Below, in pieces: positions 26,415 to 36,007 of a stretch of DNA of 64,000 nt. Source of the stretch: Planctomycetota bacterium (lineage in GTDB: Bacteria; Planctomycetota; Planctomycetia; Planctomycetales; Planctomycetaceae); the NCBI GenBank assembly GCA_027618475.1, contig JAQCEJ010000003.1, forward strand, positions 49,812 through 113,811, written 5' to 3'. The notes beneath the pieces were generated by a model. The model saw only the letters and a list, made by a program, of their open reading frames with translations, was not told the DNA's origin and did no database searches. The position numbers and the translations under genes were made by a program. How positions within the stretch are numbered: position 1 is the first letter of the stretch; every line of letters begins with the position of its first letter.

Positions 26415-27194
26415 ATGGATAAAGGACTTATTGGCGGCTTTCTGTTCGGGATATTTGTTATCCTCTATTCGATCTGGATTGCGCCGGGGTCGAGTTTCAA
26501 AGCCTTTATCGATATGCCTTCGATGTATATCGTGTTCGGAGGAGCCCTCGCGGCGACGTGCATGGCGTTCCCGTTACGCACCGTGCTGCAGACTCCCAAG
26601 GTGATCCTCAAGGCGTTTTTTCCGAAGCCCCCGGAGGTCGGCCCCGTTATCTCGCAACTCGTCAAGTTCGCTGAAGTCGCTCGTCGCGACGGAATTCTCG
26701 CACTCGAGAATCAGGCGAGTGAAATCAGCGATCCATTTATCCTTCTCGGAATTCAAATGGCGATCGACGGAACCGACGCGCAGCTTATGGAAACGATTCT
26801 GCGCACTGAAATGGAAGCTGTTGCCGGCCGCCACAAAACCGGCAAATCGATTATGGATACATTGACCAAATACGCACCGGCATTCGGCATGATCGGAACG
26901 CTCGTCGGATTGATCATCATGCTGGGCAACATGGACGACCCGGCGGCAATCGGTCCTGGTATGGCCGTTGCCTTGTTAACCACACTGTACGGAGCCGCGC
27001 TGGCCAACATGTTTTGCGCCCCTGTCGCCGATAAACTGGCGTATTACAGCAAACGTGAATGGGAAGTTCGCGAAGTCGTCGTCCGCGGCATTCTGGCGAT
27101 TCAGGACGGCGACAATCCGCGTGTACTCGAACAGAAGTTGTCGACGTTCCTTTCGCCGGCCGAGAAAAAATCTCTGGCGAAAAACGCAGCCTGA
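26415..27194 (+). CDS. motA: Flagellar motor stator protein MotA
   Basis: 259 residues with the four MotA helices: GFLFGIFVILYSIWIAPG, MYIVFGGALAATCMAFPL, AFGMIGTLVGLIIMLGNM and GPGMAVALLTTLYGAALANM. The cytoplasmic loop of about 100 residues contains LMETILRTEMEAVAGRHKTG. It forms the ion channel of the stator with MotB, whose gene follows after 18 bases. Confidence 0.95.
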   Translation: MDKGLIGGFLFGIFVILYSIWIAPGSSFKAFIDMPSMYIVFGGALAATCMAFPLRTVLQTPKVILKAFFPKPPEVGPVISQLVKFAEVARRDGILALENQASEISDPFILLGIQMAIDGTDAQLMETILRTEMEAVAGRHKTGKSIMDTLTKYAPAFGMIGTLVGLIIMLGNMDDPAAIGPGMAVALLTTLYGAALANMFCAPVADKLAYYSKREWEVREVVVRGILAIQDGDNPRVLEQKLSTFLSPAEKKSLAKNAA

Positions 27195-27212
27195 TTTGTG
27201 GAGGATCGCTCG

Positions 27213-27947
27213 ATGGCCATGCCCGATGATGATCCCCCGGCTGGTGTTCCCGAGTGGGTTGTGACCTACGGCGATATGATGTCGTTGCTGCTTACATTTT
27301 TCATCATGCTCGTTTCAATGAGCGAAATGAAAGATGATACCGGTAAGATGCGAGCCATGATGGATTCGATGATGAAAACCTTCGGCTTGCACGACGGATT
27401 ATCCGGGATTCCTGGAAGTTCCACACAGCAAACCAGCATCAACACCAACCGTTCGTCCCAGGGGACATCCGGAGAAGGGGGAACCAAAAAAGGGGGCCCC
27501 AAATCGAAAAAAGGGAACGCCGGCGAACATCTCACCGTCGAACGAATCAATCACGGAACAGAAGTCACGCTCGGAGGACCGACGGCGTTTCCCCATTTCC
27601 AGGCGGACCTGACCGACGAGATGAAACAGAATCTCGATACGCTCGCGGACATCCTGCGCGATAAGCCGAATCGAATCATCGTTCGTGGACATTGCTCGTC
27701 AGAACCCCTGCCCCCTGATTCTAAATTTCGTGACGCGGTCGACCTCTCGTTTGCCAGGGCTCGCCAGACCTCCCAGTATCTAGCCGATCGCGGCATTCGA
27801 CGAGAATATATGGTCGTAAGTGCAGTTGGTGATGCCGAGCCGCGGATCATTACGAGAGTGCCGGAACTGCACCGCCTGAATGATCGGGTTGACGTATTTG
27901 TGATTGATGCGTATATAACGCCTCCTGCGTCGGATAATCGCAACTAA
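27213..27947 (+). CDS. motB: Flagellar motor protein MotB
   Basis: 244 residues from ATG 27213, with GGAGGA 8 bases upstream; the GTG at 27198 lies before that site. EWVVTYGDMMSLLLTFFIML holds the critical membrane aspartate (GDMMSLLLTFF). An OmpA-like peptidoglycan-binding domain follows from about residue 120 (IIVRGHCSSEPLPPDS, LSFARARQTSQYLADRGI, MVVSAVGDAEPR). It anchors the MotA stator to the cell wall. A linker rich in Gly, Lys and Ser (GEGGTKKGGPKSKKG) joins both parts. Confidence 0.95.
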   Translation: MAMPDDDPPAGVPEWVVTYGDMMSLLLTFFIMLVSMSEMKDDTGKMRAMMDSMMKTFGLHDGLSGIPGSSTQQTSINTNRSSQGTSGEGGTKKGGPKSKKGNAGEHLTVERINHGTEVTLGGPTAFPHFQADLTDEMKQNLDTLADILRDKPNRIIVRGHCSSEPLPPDSKFRDAVDLSFARARQTSQYLADRGIRREYMVVSAVGDAEPRIITRVPELHRLNDRVDVFVIDAYITPPASDNRN

Positions 27948-28059
27948 CATTACGTCTGCTCTTGAATAACGGCTATATCCCTTGGGACGTTGAGTGGTCC
28001 TGATCGGTCTTCAGGTCGCTCCGGAAGGGAATTCGAGAGCACATACCAAGGATGGTATC

Positions 28060-28617
28060 GTGTCGACAGTCGTCGCCGAAGAAAGTCTGCCGGGTGCCGA
28101 CAGTGAGCCCGCACCTGCCAAGCGAGGGCTTCTGAAGAACACCAAGGTACTGATCGCCATCGCCATCGGTGCGCTGATGGTAGGTGAAGCCGCCGTCTTG
28201 TATATCGTTCTCGGACCGGAGCAGGATGCAACAACCGTGACACCGGTGGTGGAAACCGAAACGACTCCCGCAGAATCGTCGGTGAGCGCGGGAGGCAATC
28301 AGCGGGAAACGGAAATCGGCAGCTTCAATTGCACGAACAATCAGGCGGCTCCGGGATCGATTCTGCACATCAGCTTTCGTTTGGCGGTCACGATTCCCGA
28401 AAGCGATCGAGACGCCTTCGACACAGCAGTTGAACTACACAAACATCGCATTAACGAAGCTGTGACCGTTGTTTTTCGTCGATCGACCCTTGAAGATCTT
28501 AACGATGCCGATCTGCAAACGATCAAACGCCGCATCCAGGAATCCATCAATAAAGTTGTCAGCAAGAGTTATGTAAAAGATGTCATCATCACCGAATTTC
28601 GATCACTGGAGCAATAG
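28060..28617 (+). CDS. fliL: Flagellar basal body-associated protein FliL
   Basis: 185 residues from GTG 28060 with AAGGA 7 bases upstream; an earlier start at 27994 has no ribosome binding site. A single N-terminal membrane helix (VLIAIAIGALMVGEAAVLYIV) is followed by an acidic linker and a periplasmic domain, as in FliL. The end, INKVVSKSYVKDVIITEFRS, matches the usual FliL C-terminus. FliL supports stator function near the motor, consistent with its place after motA-motB. Confidence 0.82.
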   Translation: MSTVVAEESLPGADSEPAPAKRGLLKNTKVLIAIAIGALMVGEAAVLYIVLGPEQDATTVTPVVETETTPAESSVSAGGNQRETEIGSFNCTNNQAAPGSILHISFRLAVTIPESDRDAFDTAVELHKHRINEAVTVVFRRSTLEDLNDADLQTIKRRIQESINKVVSKSYVKDVIITEFRSLEQ

Positions 28618-28698
28618 TCTCATCGCGGCACGGCATACGCATGCGACGCCGCGTCGTGTTGTCACGTCTTCCCTTCCTTGAGTTCATTCAGGCCGACA

Positions 28699-29352
28699 AT
28701 GGTGCAAGATAACGACGATCTGTTGAATCCCGACGAAATCGAATCGCTGTTGAAAGCGGCTCGAGGAGAATCCGCGACGTCGTCGCCAAAATCGGCGTCG
28801 AATACCGGTAAAGACGACAGCGATTTGCTGAGCGCATCGGAAATCGATGCCCTTCTGAAGAATAATGATCTCCATAAACAACCATCAACGACTACGGCTA
28901 AGCAGGGGACAGACCACACAGCATCGACGAAGAACGATGCTCTGCGATCGATGCAGTCCGCTGCACAATTAATCGATCAGGCCGAGGCCGATCTGTCGGC
29001 GGCGCTCTCCACCGATCGCGCCCGTCCGAAGAAGGTGATTTCCGATACTGGGAAAACGGTTCCCTTCAGTTTCGAAGAGTTTGGTGCCACACCTTTGGCG
29101 GGTGACGGATTGCTTTCACTCGGGGGACTGCAGGACGTCGAACTCGATCTCCGCATCGAACTCGGCCGAACCGAATTACTCATCGAAGAAGTCTTGAAAC
29201 TCAAAGAAGGCTCGGTTGTCCCGCTCGACAAACTGGCGGGTGACCCGGTCGACATTCTCGTCAACGGCCGATTGATCGCCCGCGGCGAGGTGCTGGTACT
29301 CAACGACAATTTCTGTGTCCGCATCGCGGAAATTTTGACCCCCGACTTTTAG
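28699..29352 (+). CDS. fliN: Flagellar motor switch protein FliN
   Basis: 217 residues from ATG 28699. The N-terminus, [20 protein letters not shown] and [16 protein letters not shown], carries two copies of the DxLxxxEIxxLL motif seen at the start of FliM/FliY, where CheY binds. The C-terminal SpoA domain (about 130-215) has [40 protein letters not shown] and [11 protein letters not shown]. It is part of the C-ring that controls rotation direction. Two FliM-like leader motifs on a FliN body, and no fliM gene next to it, are notable. Confidence 0.9.
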   Translation: MVQDNDDLLNPDEIESLLKAARGESATSSPKSASNTGKDDSDLLSASEIDALLKNNDLHKQPSTTTAKQGTDHTASTKNDALRSMQSAAQLIDQAEADLSAALSTDRARPKKVISDTGKTVPFSFEEFGATPLAGDGLLSLGGLQDVELDLRIELGRTELLIEEVLKLKEGSVVPLDKLAGDPVDILVNGRLIARGEVLVLNDNFCVRIAEILTPDF

Positions 29353-29417
29353 AACTTGTCTGGCACGATTCGTCCATCGTTCGCATGTTCCTTCCCGCAC
29401 AGGGAACATGACGGTCG

Positions 29418-30344
29418 ATGTCTTTCAAATCGCGCAAGACCTATTTTGTCTCGATTCGACCCATGAGTTCCGCCGATCGATCTCGATGGCCGTTGCCGAA
29501 TGCCGCACGCCACTTTTGTCGCCTGTTTTCGTCGTTCGCATGCGGCGCACTCGTGGTCGTGTCTTTGGGAACGACCGTGCATTCACAAACCGACGAGCCG
29601 ACAACCCGGCAACCGATTCGGCGGACGTCAAGTAGCCTTGTACCCCTGTCACAGATCGACGCGGGCCGCACCGATTTCAGCGAATGGGATGAGGATCCGC
29701 TCGGGCCTGATCAGACGTTTGATCGTCGAGAGCCTGAACCGTTTCCTGCAGCGTTCGAGCGAACCTCGTCGGCATCATCAGCCTCTCGTCGCCCCCTGCC
29801 GTTAAACCCGCCCAGCGAAGCCTTCGCCCTCAAACGTCTGCAGGCCAACGTGGCACGATCGAGCGAGTCCGACAGAAGCGACACGTCGGCAACGACGTCG
29901 AAGTCCCGTACGTCGATTCCCTGGGGAACGACATTATTCTCGCTCTCGGTGATCATCGGATTGATACTCCTCTGCGCCTGGGTCATGAAAAAAATCCAGC
30001 CGTTAAAAGTGCAAAGCCTGTCGACCGACGTTGTCGAAGTTCTCGGCAAGCGTCCCCTCGACCCGCGCCAGCAAATCTTTCTCATTCGTTGCGGGTCGCG
30101 CGTTTTGCTCGTGGGATCATCGGCAAGCGGTATGTCGACGCTCGCAGAAATCAGCGATCCCGAAGAGAGGGACGCCGTCATCGGGTTATGCCGCAAGCCG
30201 ACCGAAGAATCCCGGCTGGCGCAGTCGTTCCAGTCTTTGTTGGCGAAATCAAACTGGTGGCAAGGGGCCCGCTCTGTGAGTGCGACGGCGGTCAAACACC
30301 CATTGTCGCGGTCTGCAGACGCTCCTCTCGAAAGTCGCTCGTAA
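29418..30344 (+). CDS. fliO: Flagellar biosynthesis protein FliO-like
   Basis: 308 residues. A leader with a hydrophobic segment near 35-53 ([20 protein letters not shown]) is followed by a long polar, Ser/Arg-rich region. A membrane helix lies near 175-190 ([20 protein letters not shown]), then the FliO cytoplasmic domain with [20 protein letters not shown] and [20 protein letters not shown]. FliO assists assembly of the FliP ring. The gene ends 10 bases before the preferred fliP start. Confidence 0.82.
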   Translation: MSFKSRKTYFVSIRPMSSADRSRWPLPNAARHFCRLFSSFACGALVVVSLGTTVHSQTDEPTTRQPIRRTSSSLVPLSQIDAGRTDFSEWDEDPLGPDQTFDRREPEPFPAAFERTSSASSASRRPLPLNPPSEAFALKRLQANVARSSESDRSDTSATTSKSRTSIPWGTTLFSLSVIIGLILLCAWVMKKIQPLKVQSLSTDVVEVLGKRPLDPRQQIFLIRCGSRVLLVGSSASGMSTLAEISDPEERDAVIGLCRKPTEESRLAQSFQSLLAKSNWWQGARSVSATAVKHPLSRSADAPLESRS

Positions 30345-30354
30345 GGTGATACCC

Positions 30355-31353
30355 GTGAGTACGCGAGACGCGAACCATTCTAAAGCCGGAAAAACGAGCA
30401 GCCAACCGCTGCTCGGCGGTCGGTTCGTGCCGAAGTTCGCTGCCTTGCTGCTCATTTCGTGCGTCTTGATCCCTTCGGGCGGAGCGATCGCTCAAAACAA
30501 TTCGTCCGGACGGTCGCGGCCCAATCAGGCCGTGAAAACCGTTGCCGCCGAACGTGACGAACGATTGTTGTCGCCGCAAGAGACCGAACCGCAACAACTC
30601 CCTCTCGAGTTGCCACAACTTCCAGAAATGCTCTCCGCCGACCAGATGACGTCTCCCGGAGGATTGACGGCGACACTGAAAATTCTGTTGCTGATGACGG
30701 TGATCAGTCTCGCCCCGTCGATCTTGATCATGACGACCTGCTTCATCCGCTTTATCATCGTGCTCGGTCTGCTGCGACAGGCTCTCGGTACGCAGCAGTT
30801 GCCCCCTAACCAGGTACTGATCTCGCTCTGTCTGTTTCTCACCTTTATGGTGATGGCCCCGGTCTGGAAATCGTCATACGACGAAGGGATCAGACCCTAC
30901 ACCTCACCGCAGGCCGGCGAACAGGCCCTCTCGTTCGCAACGGCCTATGAGAAAACCGCCGCACCATTGCGCCACTACATGAGCATGCAGATCAAACAAA
31001 CGGGCAACACCGACACCGTCTGGTTCCTTTACGAATACCAGCGTTCGCAAATGGGCCATAGTATCTCGGAAGATGAAACCTTGCCCGAAACGTACGATGA
31101 CGTTCCCATCACCGTGCTCCTTTCGGCGTTTATGCTCAGCGAATTAAAGACGTCGTTCATCATCGGGTTTCAGTTGTATCTGCCGTTTATCATTATCGAC
31201 ATGGTGATTGCTTCGGTACTCATCAGCATGGGAATGATGATGTTGCCTCCGGTTCTGATTTCGTTGCCCTTCAAGCTGTTGCTGTTCGTGATGATCGACG
31301 GCTGGTTTCTGACCGTCGGCATGTTACTGGAAAGCGTGACGTTAACCGGTTGA
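30355..31353 (+). CDS. fliP: Flagellar export gate protein FliP
   Basis: 332 residues from GTG 30355, with AAGGTG 6 bases upstream; a start at 30280 would overlap fliO by 65 bases. It has an N-terminal signal-like helix ([19 protein letters not shown]) and a polar stretch to about 105. The conserved FliP core follows: [60 protein letters not shown] and [19 protein letters not shown]. With FliQ and FliR it makes the export channel. It is longer than the usual 250 residues because of the N-terminal region. Confidence 0.95.
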   Translation: MSTRDANHSKAGKTSSQPLLGGRFVPKFAALLLISCVLIPSGGAIAQNNSSGRSRPNQAVKTVAAERDERLLSPQETEPQQLPLELPQLPEMLSADQMTSPGGLTATLKILLLMTVISLAPSILIMTTCFIRFIIVLGLLRQALGTQQLPPNQVLISLCLFLTFMVMAPVWKSSYDEGIRPYTSPQAGEQALSFATAYEKTAAPLRHYMSMQIKQTGNTDTVWFLYEYQRSQMGHSISEDETLPETYDDVPITVLLSAFMLSELKTSFIIGFQLYLPFIIIDMVIASVLISMGMMMLPPVLISLPFKLLLFVMIDGWFLTVGMLLESVTLTG

Positions 31354-31370
31354 CAACAGGCTGTGAAAAC

Positions 31371-31441
31371 GGGGACAGGTCCATTTTCCTGAATCCGTTT
31401 AGTACTCAATTGCGTTTACTTGGGAAAATGGACCTGTCCCC
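31371..31441. repeat. REP-like inverted repeat between fliP and fliQ
   Basis: GGGGACAGGTCCATTTTCC (31371-31389) and its exact complement (31423-31441) enclose a 33-base loop. From memory, GGGGACAG...ATTTTCC palindromes are the kind mobilised by REP-associated tyrosine transposases in many bacteria. The copy interrupts an otherwise tight operon and could act as a processing or attenuation hairpin. Confidence 0.85.
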
Positions 31442-31466
31442 TATCTGACTCATCCTTAAATTTACC

Positions 31467-31733
31467 ATGAGCGTTGATCAAGTTGTCGAACTCGGACGCG
31501 ATGCCATCTTACGGTCGCTGATGATCGGAGCACCGATCATGCTGACAGCACTCTTCGTTGGTCTGATCATCAGCTTTCTGCAGGCGATCACGCAGATTCA
31601 AGATCAAACGTTGACGATGGTCCCCAAAATCGTGCTGATGCTGTTTGCGCTGTTGTACACTCTGCCGTGGATCATCGGCGAAATGACGACGTATTCGACT
31701 CAGGTGATCACCAATATTCCGGGTACGTTGTAA
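31467..31733 (+). CDS. fliQ: Flagellar export gate protein FliQ
   Basis: 88 residues, the standard FliQ length, with two membrane helices: ILRSLMIGAPIMLTALFVGL and VPKIVLMLFALLYTLPWIIG. The segment SFLQAITQIQDQTLTMVPKI between them is the family signature. Part of the FliPQR export gate. Confidence 0.96.
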   Translation: MSVDQVVELGRDAILRSLMIGAPIMLTALFVGLIISFLQAITQIQDQTLTMVPKIVLMLFALLYTLPWIIGEMTTYSTQVITNIPGTL

Positions 31734-31764
31734 TGCCCGGCCCATTTGATCCGGGAGAATTCTC

Positions 31765-32559
31765 GTGCTGCTCGAAGAGTTGCTGATGCCCCGGTTTTTC
31801 GCGTTTACGCTTATTCTGCTGCGCATCAGCGGACTGATGCTCGCCGCCCCTGTCTTTTCGAATTCGACCGTTCCGGTGAATATCCGCATTCTGTTCACGC
31901 TTACGCTGTCGATCATGATCGCTCCGCTGCTGCTGGCGAACGGAACCGCCGTCGCACTGCCGGCGTCGGTGCTCGACTATGTCTGGATCGCCGCCGGAGA
32001 ACTGGGTCTTGGTCTGGCTCTGGGATTGGGAGTCATGACAATTCTCAGCGGCCTGCAGATGGGGGGGCAACTCATCGATCAACAGGCAGGAACCGGGCTC
32101 GGTGAAGTCCTCAACCCCGATCTCGATACCAGCGGCACTCTCGTCGGCATGCTCGTCTTTCTTATGGGGACCACGATCTTTTTACTGCTCGAACCGTGGG
32201 GCGGTCACTTGCTGATGCTCTCGGCGCTGCTCGATACGTTTCAGACGTTTCCGCTTGGTGGAGCCTATGTGCCGGTCTCGACGATCGAATTTTTACGAGA
32301 CCTCATCCATCACTCGCTGGTGTTGGGCATTCAAATTGCGGCACCGGTGATCGCCGCCCTGATGATGGTCGAATTGGCTCTGGGGTTTCTCAGTCGCACG
32401 GTGCCGCAGGTCAATGTTCTGGTCGTTGGTTTTGCAATTCGCGGCCTGGTCGGCATGCTCATCATGATCGTCGCGTTTTCAGGACTGGGAGAATTCGTCG
32501 CCGACCGCGTATCGATGACGATCGACGGCATCACCCAGTCGTTTGAACCAAGCGGATAA
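31765..32559 (+). CDS. fliR: Flagellar export gate protein FliR
   Basis: 264 residues from GTG 31765 with about six membrane helices. Typical segments are FFAFTLILLRISGLMLAAPV, PVNIRILFTLTLSIMIAPLL, GLQMGGQLIDQQAGTGLGEV, VALMMVELALGFLSRTVPQ-like sequence near residue 200, and NVLVVGFAIRGLVGMLIMIV. It completes the FliPQR gate and interacts with FlhB, encoded next. Confidence 0.95.
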   Translation: MLLEELLMPRFFAFTLILLRISGLMLAAPVFSNSTVPVNIRILFTLTLSIMIAPLLLANGTAVALPASVLDYVWIAAGELGLGLALGLGVMTILSGLQMGGQLIDQQAGTGLGEVLNPDLDTSGTLVGMLVFLMGTTIFLLLEPWGGHLLMLSALLDTFQTFPLGGAYVPVSTIEFLRDLIHHSLVLGIQIAAPVIAALMMVELALGFLSRTVPQVNVLVVGFAIRGLVGMLIMIVAFSGLGEFVADRVSMTIDGITQSFEPSG

Positions 32560-32623
32560 CATCACAAGTCGTCCCCGTTCTTTCTGACTCATCTTTCATT
32601 CCTCAAGCTTCACCCCATTTCTC

Positions 32624-33697
32624 ATGGCCGACGAATTTGGCGAAAAAACAGAACTCCCGACCGAGCATCGGCTGACCGAAGCGCGGGAGAGTGGTCGTGT
32701 CGCCAAAAGCGTCGACCTGAACGCTGCCGGCGTGATTCTGATGGCGACGGCGGCGCTCTATTTCGGCGGTACCTGGTTAATGACTTCGCTGAGTGAAGTC
32801 CTGTATGGACATCTGGCCGGACCCGCCTGGCTGCAGATCGACTCGACGCGGGTTATCTCGCATTTCTGGGCGATTGCGTATCACCTTTCGGGAGCCGGCC
32901 TGATGCTGCTCGGCATGCTGATGCTGGCAGCGATCAGCCTGAATTTGTTGCAATTCGGTTTTCTAGTGTCGACCGAGGCGTTCACTCCGAAATGGTCGCA
33001 TATCAATCCGCTGCAAGGCTTGCAGCGGATCTTCTCCTGGAGCAGTGTGATCAAGTTGATGATCGGTTTGGGGAAATTGGCACTGCTGGCGATCATCTCG
33101 TATTTCGCTATCCGAGCCGAACTCCCCGCTCTCGTGATGCTCAATACGCAAATACCGTCGATCATCTTAACGACGACGGGGCAACTGATGGGGAAGCTGG
33201 CATTTCAACTTTCCGCCGCGCTGGTGGTGATGGCGTTGATCGATTTCGCATACCAGAAATGGAAATACCTCGAGGACATGAAGATGACGAAGCAGGAAGT
33301 CCGCGAGGAAATGAAGCAGATGGAAGGTGATCCGCAGCACCGTGCCCGTCGCCGCGATGCCCATCAGAAACTGGTCTCGGCACGCGACCTGCAAAAAGTC
33401 CGCGACGCCGATGTTGTTATCACCAACCCGACCGAAATTGCGGTCGCCATCAAATACGATCCGGAAAAAATGGCAGCGCCGGCGGTCGTGGCGAAAGGAC
33501 AGGGAGAAATCGCCGCCCGCATCCGTCGGATTGCCATCGAAGAGGGAATTCCGATCATCGAACGCAAGCCTCTTGCGCGGGCGCTGTTCGCCACCGTCAA
33601 AGTTGGCCACCCCATTCCGCTCGATATGTACGAGGTCTTTGTCGAGATTATGGCGTACGTCTACCGCCTGACAGGACGTCAATTGCCGAAGATGTAA
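32624..33697 (+). CDS. flhB: Flagellar export switch protein FlhB
   Basis: 357 residues. The start, EKTELPTEHRLTEARESGRV, and four membrane helices are typical, as is the linker DFAYQKWKYLEDMKMTKQEV. The cytoplasmic domain has the autocleavage region ITNPTEIAVAIKYDPEKMAA. Residues 268-271 read N-P-T-E where most FlhB proteins have N-P-T-H. RKPLARALFATVKVGHPIPL and YEVFVEIMAYVYRL complete the family pattern. FlhB switches export from hook to filament substrates. Last gene of the flagellar cluster here. Confidence 0.96.
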   Translation: MADEFGEKTELPTEHRLTEARESGRVAKSVDLNAAGVILMATAALYFGGTWLMTSLSEVLYGHLAGPAWLQIDSTRVISHFWAIAYHLSGAGLMLLGMLMLAAISLNLLQFGFLVSTEAFTPKWSHINPLQGLQRIFSWSSVIKLMIGLGKLALLAIISYFAIRAELPALVMLNTQIPSIILTTTGQLMGKLAFQLSAALVVMALIDFAYQKWKYLEDMKMTKQEVREEMKQMEGDPQHRARRRDAHQKLVSARDLQKVRDADVVITNPTEIAVAIKYDPEKMAAPAVVAKGQGEIAARIRRIAIEEGIPIIERKPLARALFATVKVGHPIPLDMYEVFVEIMAYVYRLTGRQLPKM

Positions 33698-33706
33698 ATC
33701 GTTCCG

Positions 33707-34627
33707 TTACTCTTCGCGACTTTTGGTATTCATCCGCAGATCGAGCACGGCGGCGAATTTCATGTCGTTGATTTCGAGCGTAAACTCACCGACGACCTGA
33801 TGCGACTGTTCGTCAACCACCACGCGGCCAAGCTCGCGGTCGAAGTAGATTTTACCAGACGTTTCGCCGATGTTCAGATTGCTGTCGGAGACTTTCAGCG
33901 GAATCGGACCGTTCGGCAGAATATCGTATTTTATCGACGTCGCTTTGACGTCGATGCGAGCCAGGTCTTTACCATTGTATGATTCGATTCCCTTGTAGGT
34001 GTAGGTTTTCTCGAACGTAAGGGTCTGGCTGCCGTCAACGCGCAAGGTCTGCGTGAGATCCCATGCGTCATCGACCTCGACCGGATTCGCCGGAATGCGA
34101 GCCGCTTCCTGTCGCGAGGCCGCAGTCAGATACTCCGAATCGAATTGACCTTTGACGAGTTGTTTCAGGCCGTCGTCGAGTTCGTTCAGAATGTCGTCGC
34201 GGCCTTTGACCGAGACAACTTCGTTATCCTTGCCGATAATCGTCTGCCAGGTCGAGTTGGCGGTCGCCTTGAAAATCGGTGTCAACGGACTATCGGTCGC
34301 TTCATTCGGTTTCGCCGAATCAAACGAAATTTCTCCCAGATTCGGAATCTTCATTTGCGTTCGCAGCGAAACGATTTTGTGATCGAGCGGCAATTGTCCG
34401 TCGCCGCCGCGGGAACCGATCGACGTTTCGATTACCAATGTCTGTGAGACGTTGGTGTCGATATCCATGTCGTTCAACTTCAATGACTGAATCGACTGCA
34501 CTTCGACACTGTTCTTATAGGCCGTCCCTTCGGCGAACTTGCGTTCGAGTTTGTCTGCGGCGTGAGCCGTCGAGACTTGCCAACCGATCGCCAACATCGA
34601 CACCGTCAGAACAGTGGAGATTTTCAT
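33707..34627 (-). CDS. Secreted protein, DUF6263-like
   Basis: 306 residues with a clean signal peptide (TVLTVSMLAIGWQVSTAHA). The body is beta-rich, with KFAEGTAYKNSVEVQSIQSL, LDDGLKQLVKGQFDSEYL and FDRELGRVVVDEQSHQVVGE, a pattern seen in planctomycete DUF6263 proteins. The function is unknown. It is convergent with flhB, 9 bases apart, and opposite to truD. Confidence 0.7.
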   Translation of the reverse strand: MKISTVLTVSMLAIGWQVSTAHAADKLERKFAEGTAYKNSVEVQSIQSLKLNDMDIDTNVSQTLVIETSIGSRGGDGQLPLDHKIVSLRTQMKIPNLGEISFDSAKPNEATDSPLTPIFKATANSTWQTIIGKDNEVVSVKGRDDILNELDDGLKQLVKGQFDSEYLTAASRQEAARIPANPVEVDDAWDLTQTLRVDGSQTLTFEKTYTYKGIESYNGKDLARIDVKATSIKYDILPNGPIPLKVSDSNLNIGETSGKIYFDRELGRVVVDEQSHQVVGEFTLEINDMKFAAVLDLRMNTKSREE

Positions 34628-34839
34628 GGTTCTGGTCTTTTCTGTAGAAGATAGGAACGAATCGATCGACAGCAGACGCCTGAGTTGAGAGAATGCGATC
34701 TTGCCGGACAGTCGGTAAGAACTCCGGCGTCAGGTATTGTAACACCGGAATTCCGCCGTGTGTCTTCGAAAGAACGCCCATTTTCAGCGGTCGGTTCACA
34801 AAATTTTCAATCGAATTTCCCCGAAATGCATAATCTGAT

Positions 34840-35952
34840 ATGACCGATTCTGATTCGACTTCGACCTCTTTTCCCTCCTCCGAATATCGGTCGGACTGGC
34901 CGTTTCTCACCGAAGGCATTCCTGGAATCGGCGGCACGCTCAAGCACGAACCCGAAGATTTCGTCGTCGAGGAGATTCCACTGTACCCGTTTTCGGGCGA
35001 GGGAGAACATCTCCTGCTCTGGATCGAAAAACGGGACATCGCCGCCGAGAAGTTCACCCGGCACATCGCGAGAGAACTCAACGTTTCACCGCGCGATATC
35101 GGCGTCGCGGGATTGAAAGACCGCCGCGCCGTGACGCGGCAGTGGATTTCGGTTCCCGCGAAATGCGAGCCGCTGCTCGCACAGATCGAGACGAAGAGAA
35201 TCTCGCATCTCGAAACGACGCGGCATAAAAACAAACTACGAACGGGACATCTGAAAGGCAATCGATTCTCGATCGTGATACGCGACATCGGCTCCGATGC
35301 GCTCGCGACGGCTTCGGCGTTTTGTGCATCGGCCCTCCGGACAGGTCTCCCGAATTATTACGGCGAACAACGGATGGGGCACGACCAGGAGACGTTGAAG
35401 ACGGGCTTCGCACTGCTTCGCGGCGAGATCAAGCCGCGCGACTTGCCGTCGTCGAGCCGGGCCTTTTTACTGCGGATGTCCCTTTCAGCAGTACAGTCGC
35501 AACTCTTCAACGAAGTGCTGGCCGACCGTTTGCAAGATGGTTTGATGCACACGGTTCTTCCGGGCGACGTGATGCAGGTCATCGAATCGGGAGGTGTTTT
35601 CGTCGCCGGTGTCGATTCGACCGACGACCATCAAGCCGCCGATATCGCTACAGAACAAATTCGAATGGACAACCGCGAGATTGCCCTCACCGGCCCGCTC
35701 TTCGGCCCAAAGATGAAATCCCCCTCGGGTGTCGTGGCGGAACGAGAAGCCGCCGTTCTCGAGCGATACGGCATTGCAGTCGATCAGTTTCAAATTTACG
35801 ACCGCCTGACCAGCGGCACCCGTCGTCCCCTGCTGGTCTTTCCCGAGGAGATGCACACCACGGCTGATGAGCATGGTCTCCGCATCGAATTCACCCTGCC
35901 AAGCGGAAGTTACGCAACGGTGGCGTTACGCGAGTTGATGAAATCGGATTAG
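34840..35952 (+). CDS. truD: tRNA pseudouridine synthase D
   Basis: 370 residues. TruD makes pseudouridine 13 in tRNAs. Signatures are GIGGTLKHEPEDFVVEEIPL, GVAGLKDRRAVTRQWISVP with the catalytic aspartate at 94, HLKGNRFSIVIRDIGSD-like sequence, GLPNYYGEQRMGHDQETLKT and FLLRMSLSAVQSQLFNEVLA. The C-terminus PSGSYATVALRELMKSD is also typical. Monocistronic. Confidence 0.95.
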   Translation: MTDSDSTSTSFPSSEYRSDWPFLTEGIPGIGGTLKHEPEDFVVEEIPLYPFSGEGEHLLLWIEKRDIAAEKFTRHIARELNVSPRDIGVAGLKDRRAVTRQWISVPAKCEPLLAQIETKRISHLETTRHKNKLRTGHLKGNRFSIVIRDIGSDALATASAFCASALRTGLPNYYGEQRMGHDQETLKTGFALLRGEIKPRDLPSSSRAFLLRMSLSAVQSQLFNEVLADRLQDGLMHTVLPGDVMQVIESGGVFVAGVDSTDDHQAADIATEQIRMDNREIALTGPLFGPKMKSPSGVVAEREAAVLERYGIAVDQFQIYDRLTSGTRRPLLVFPEEMHTTADEHGLRIEFTLPSGSYATVALRELMKSD

Positions 35953-36007
35953 GGTGTAAAAGCTGAGTACCCGATTGCGCGCAACCGACCTCGTTAGACG
36001 CAGGCAA

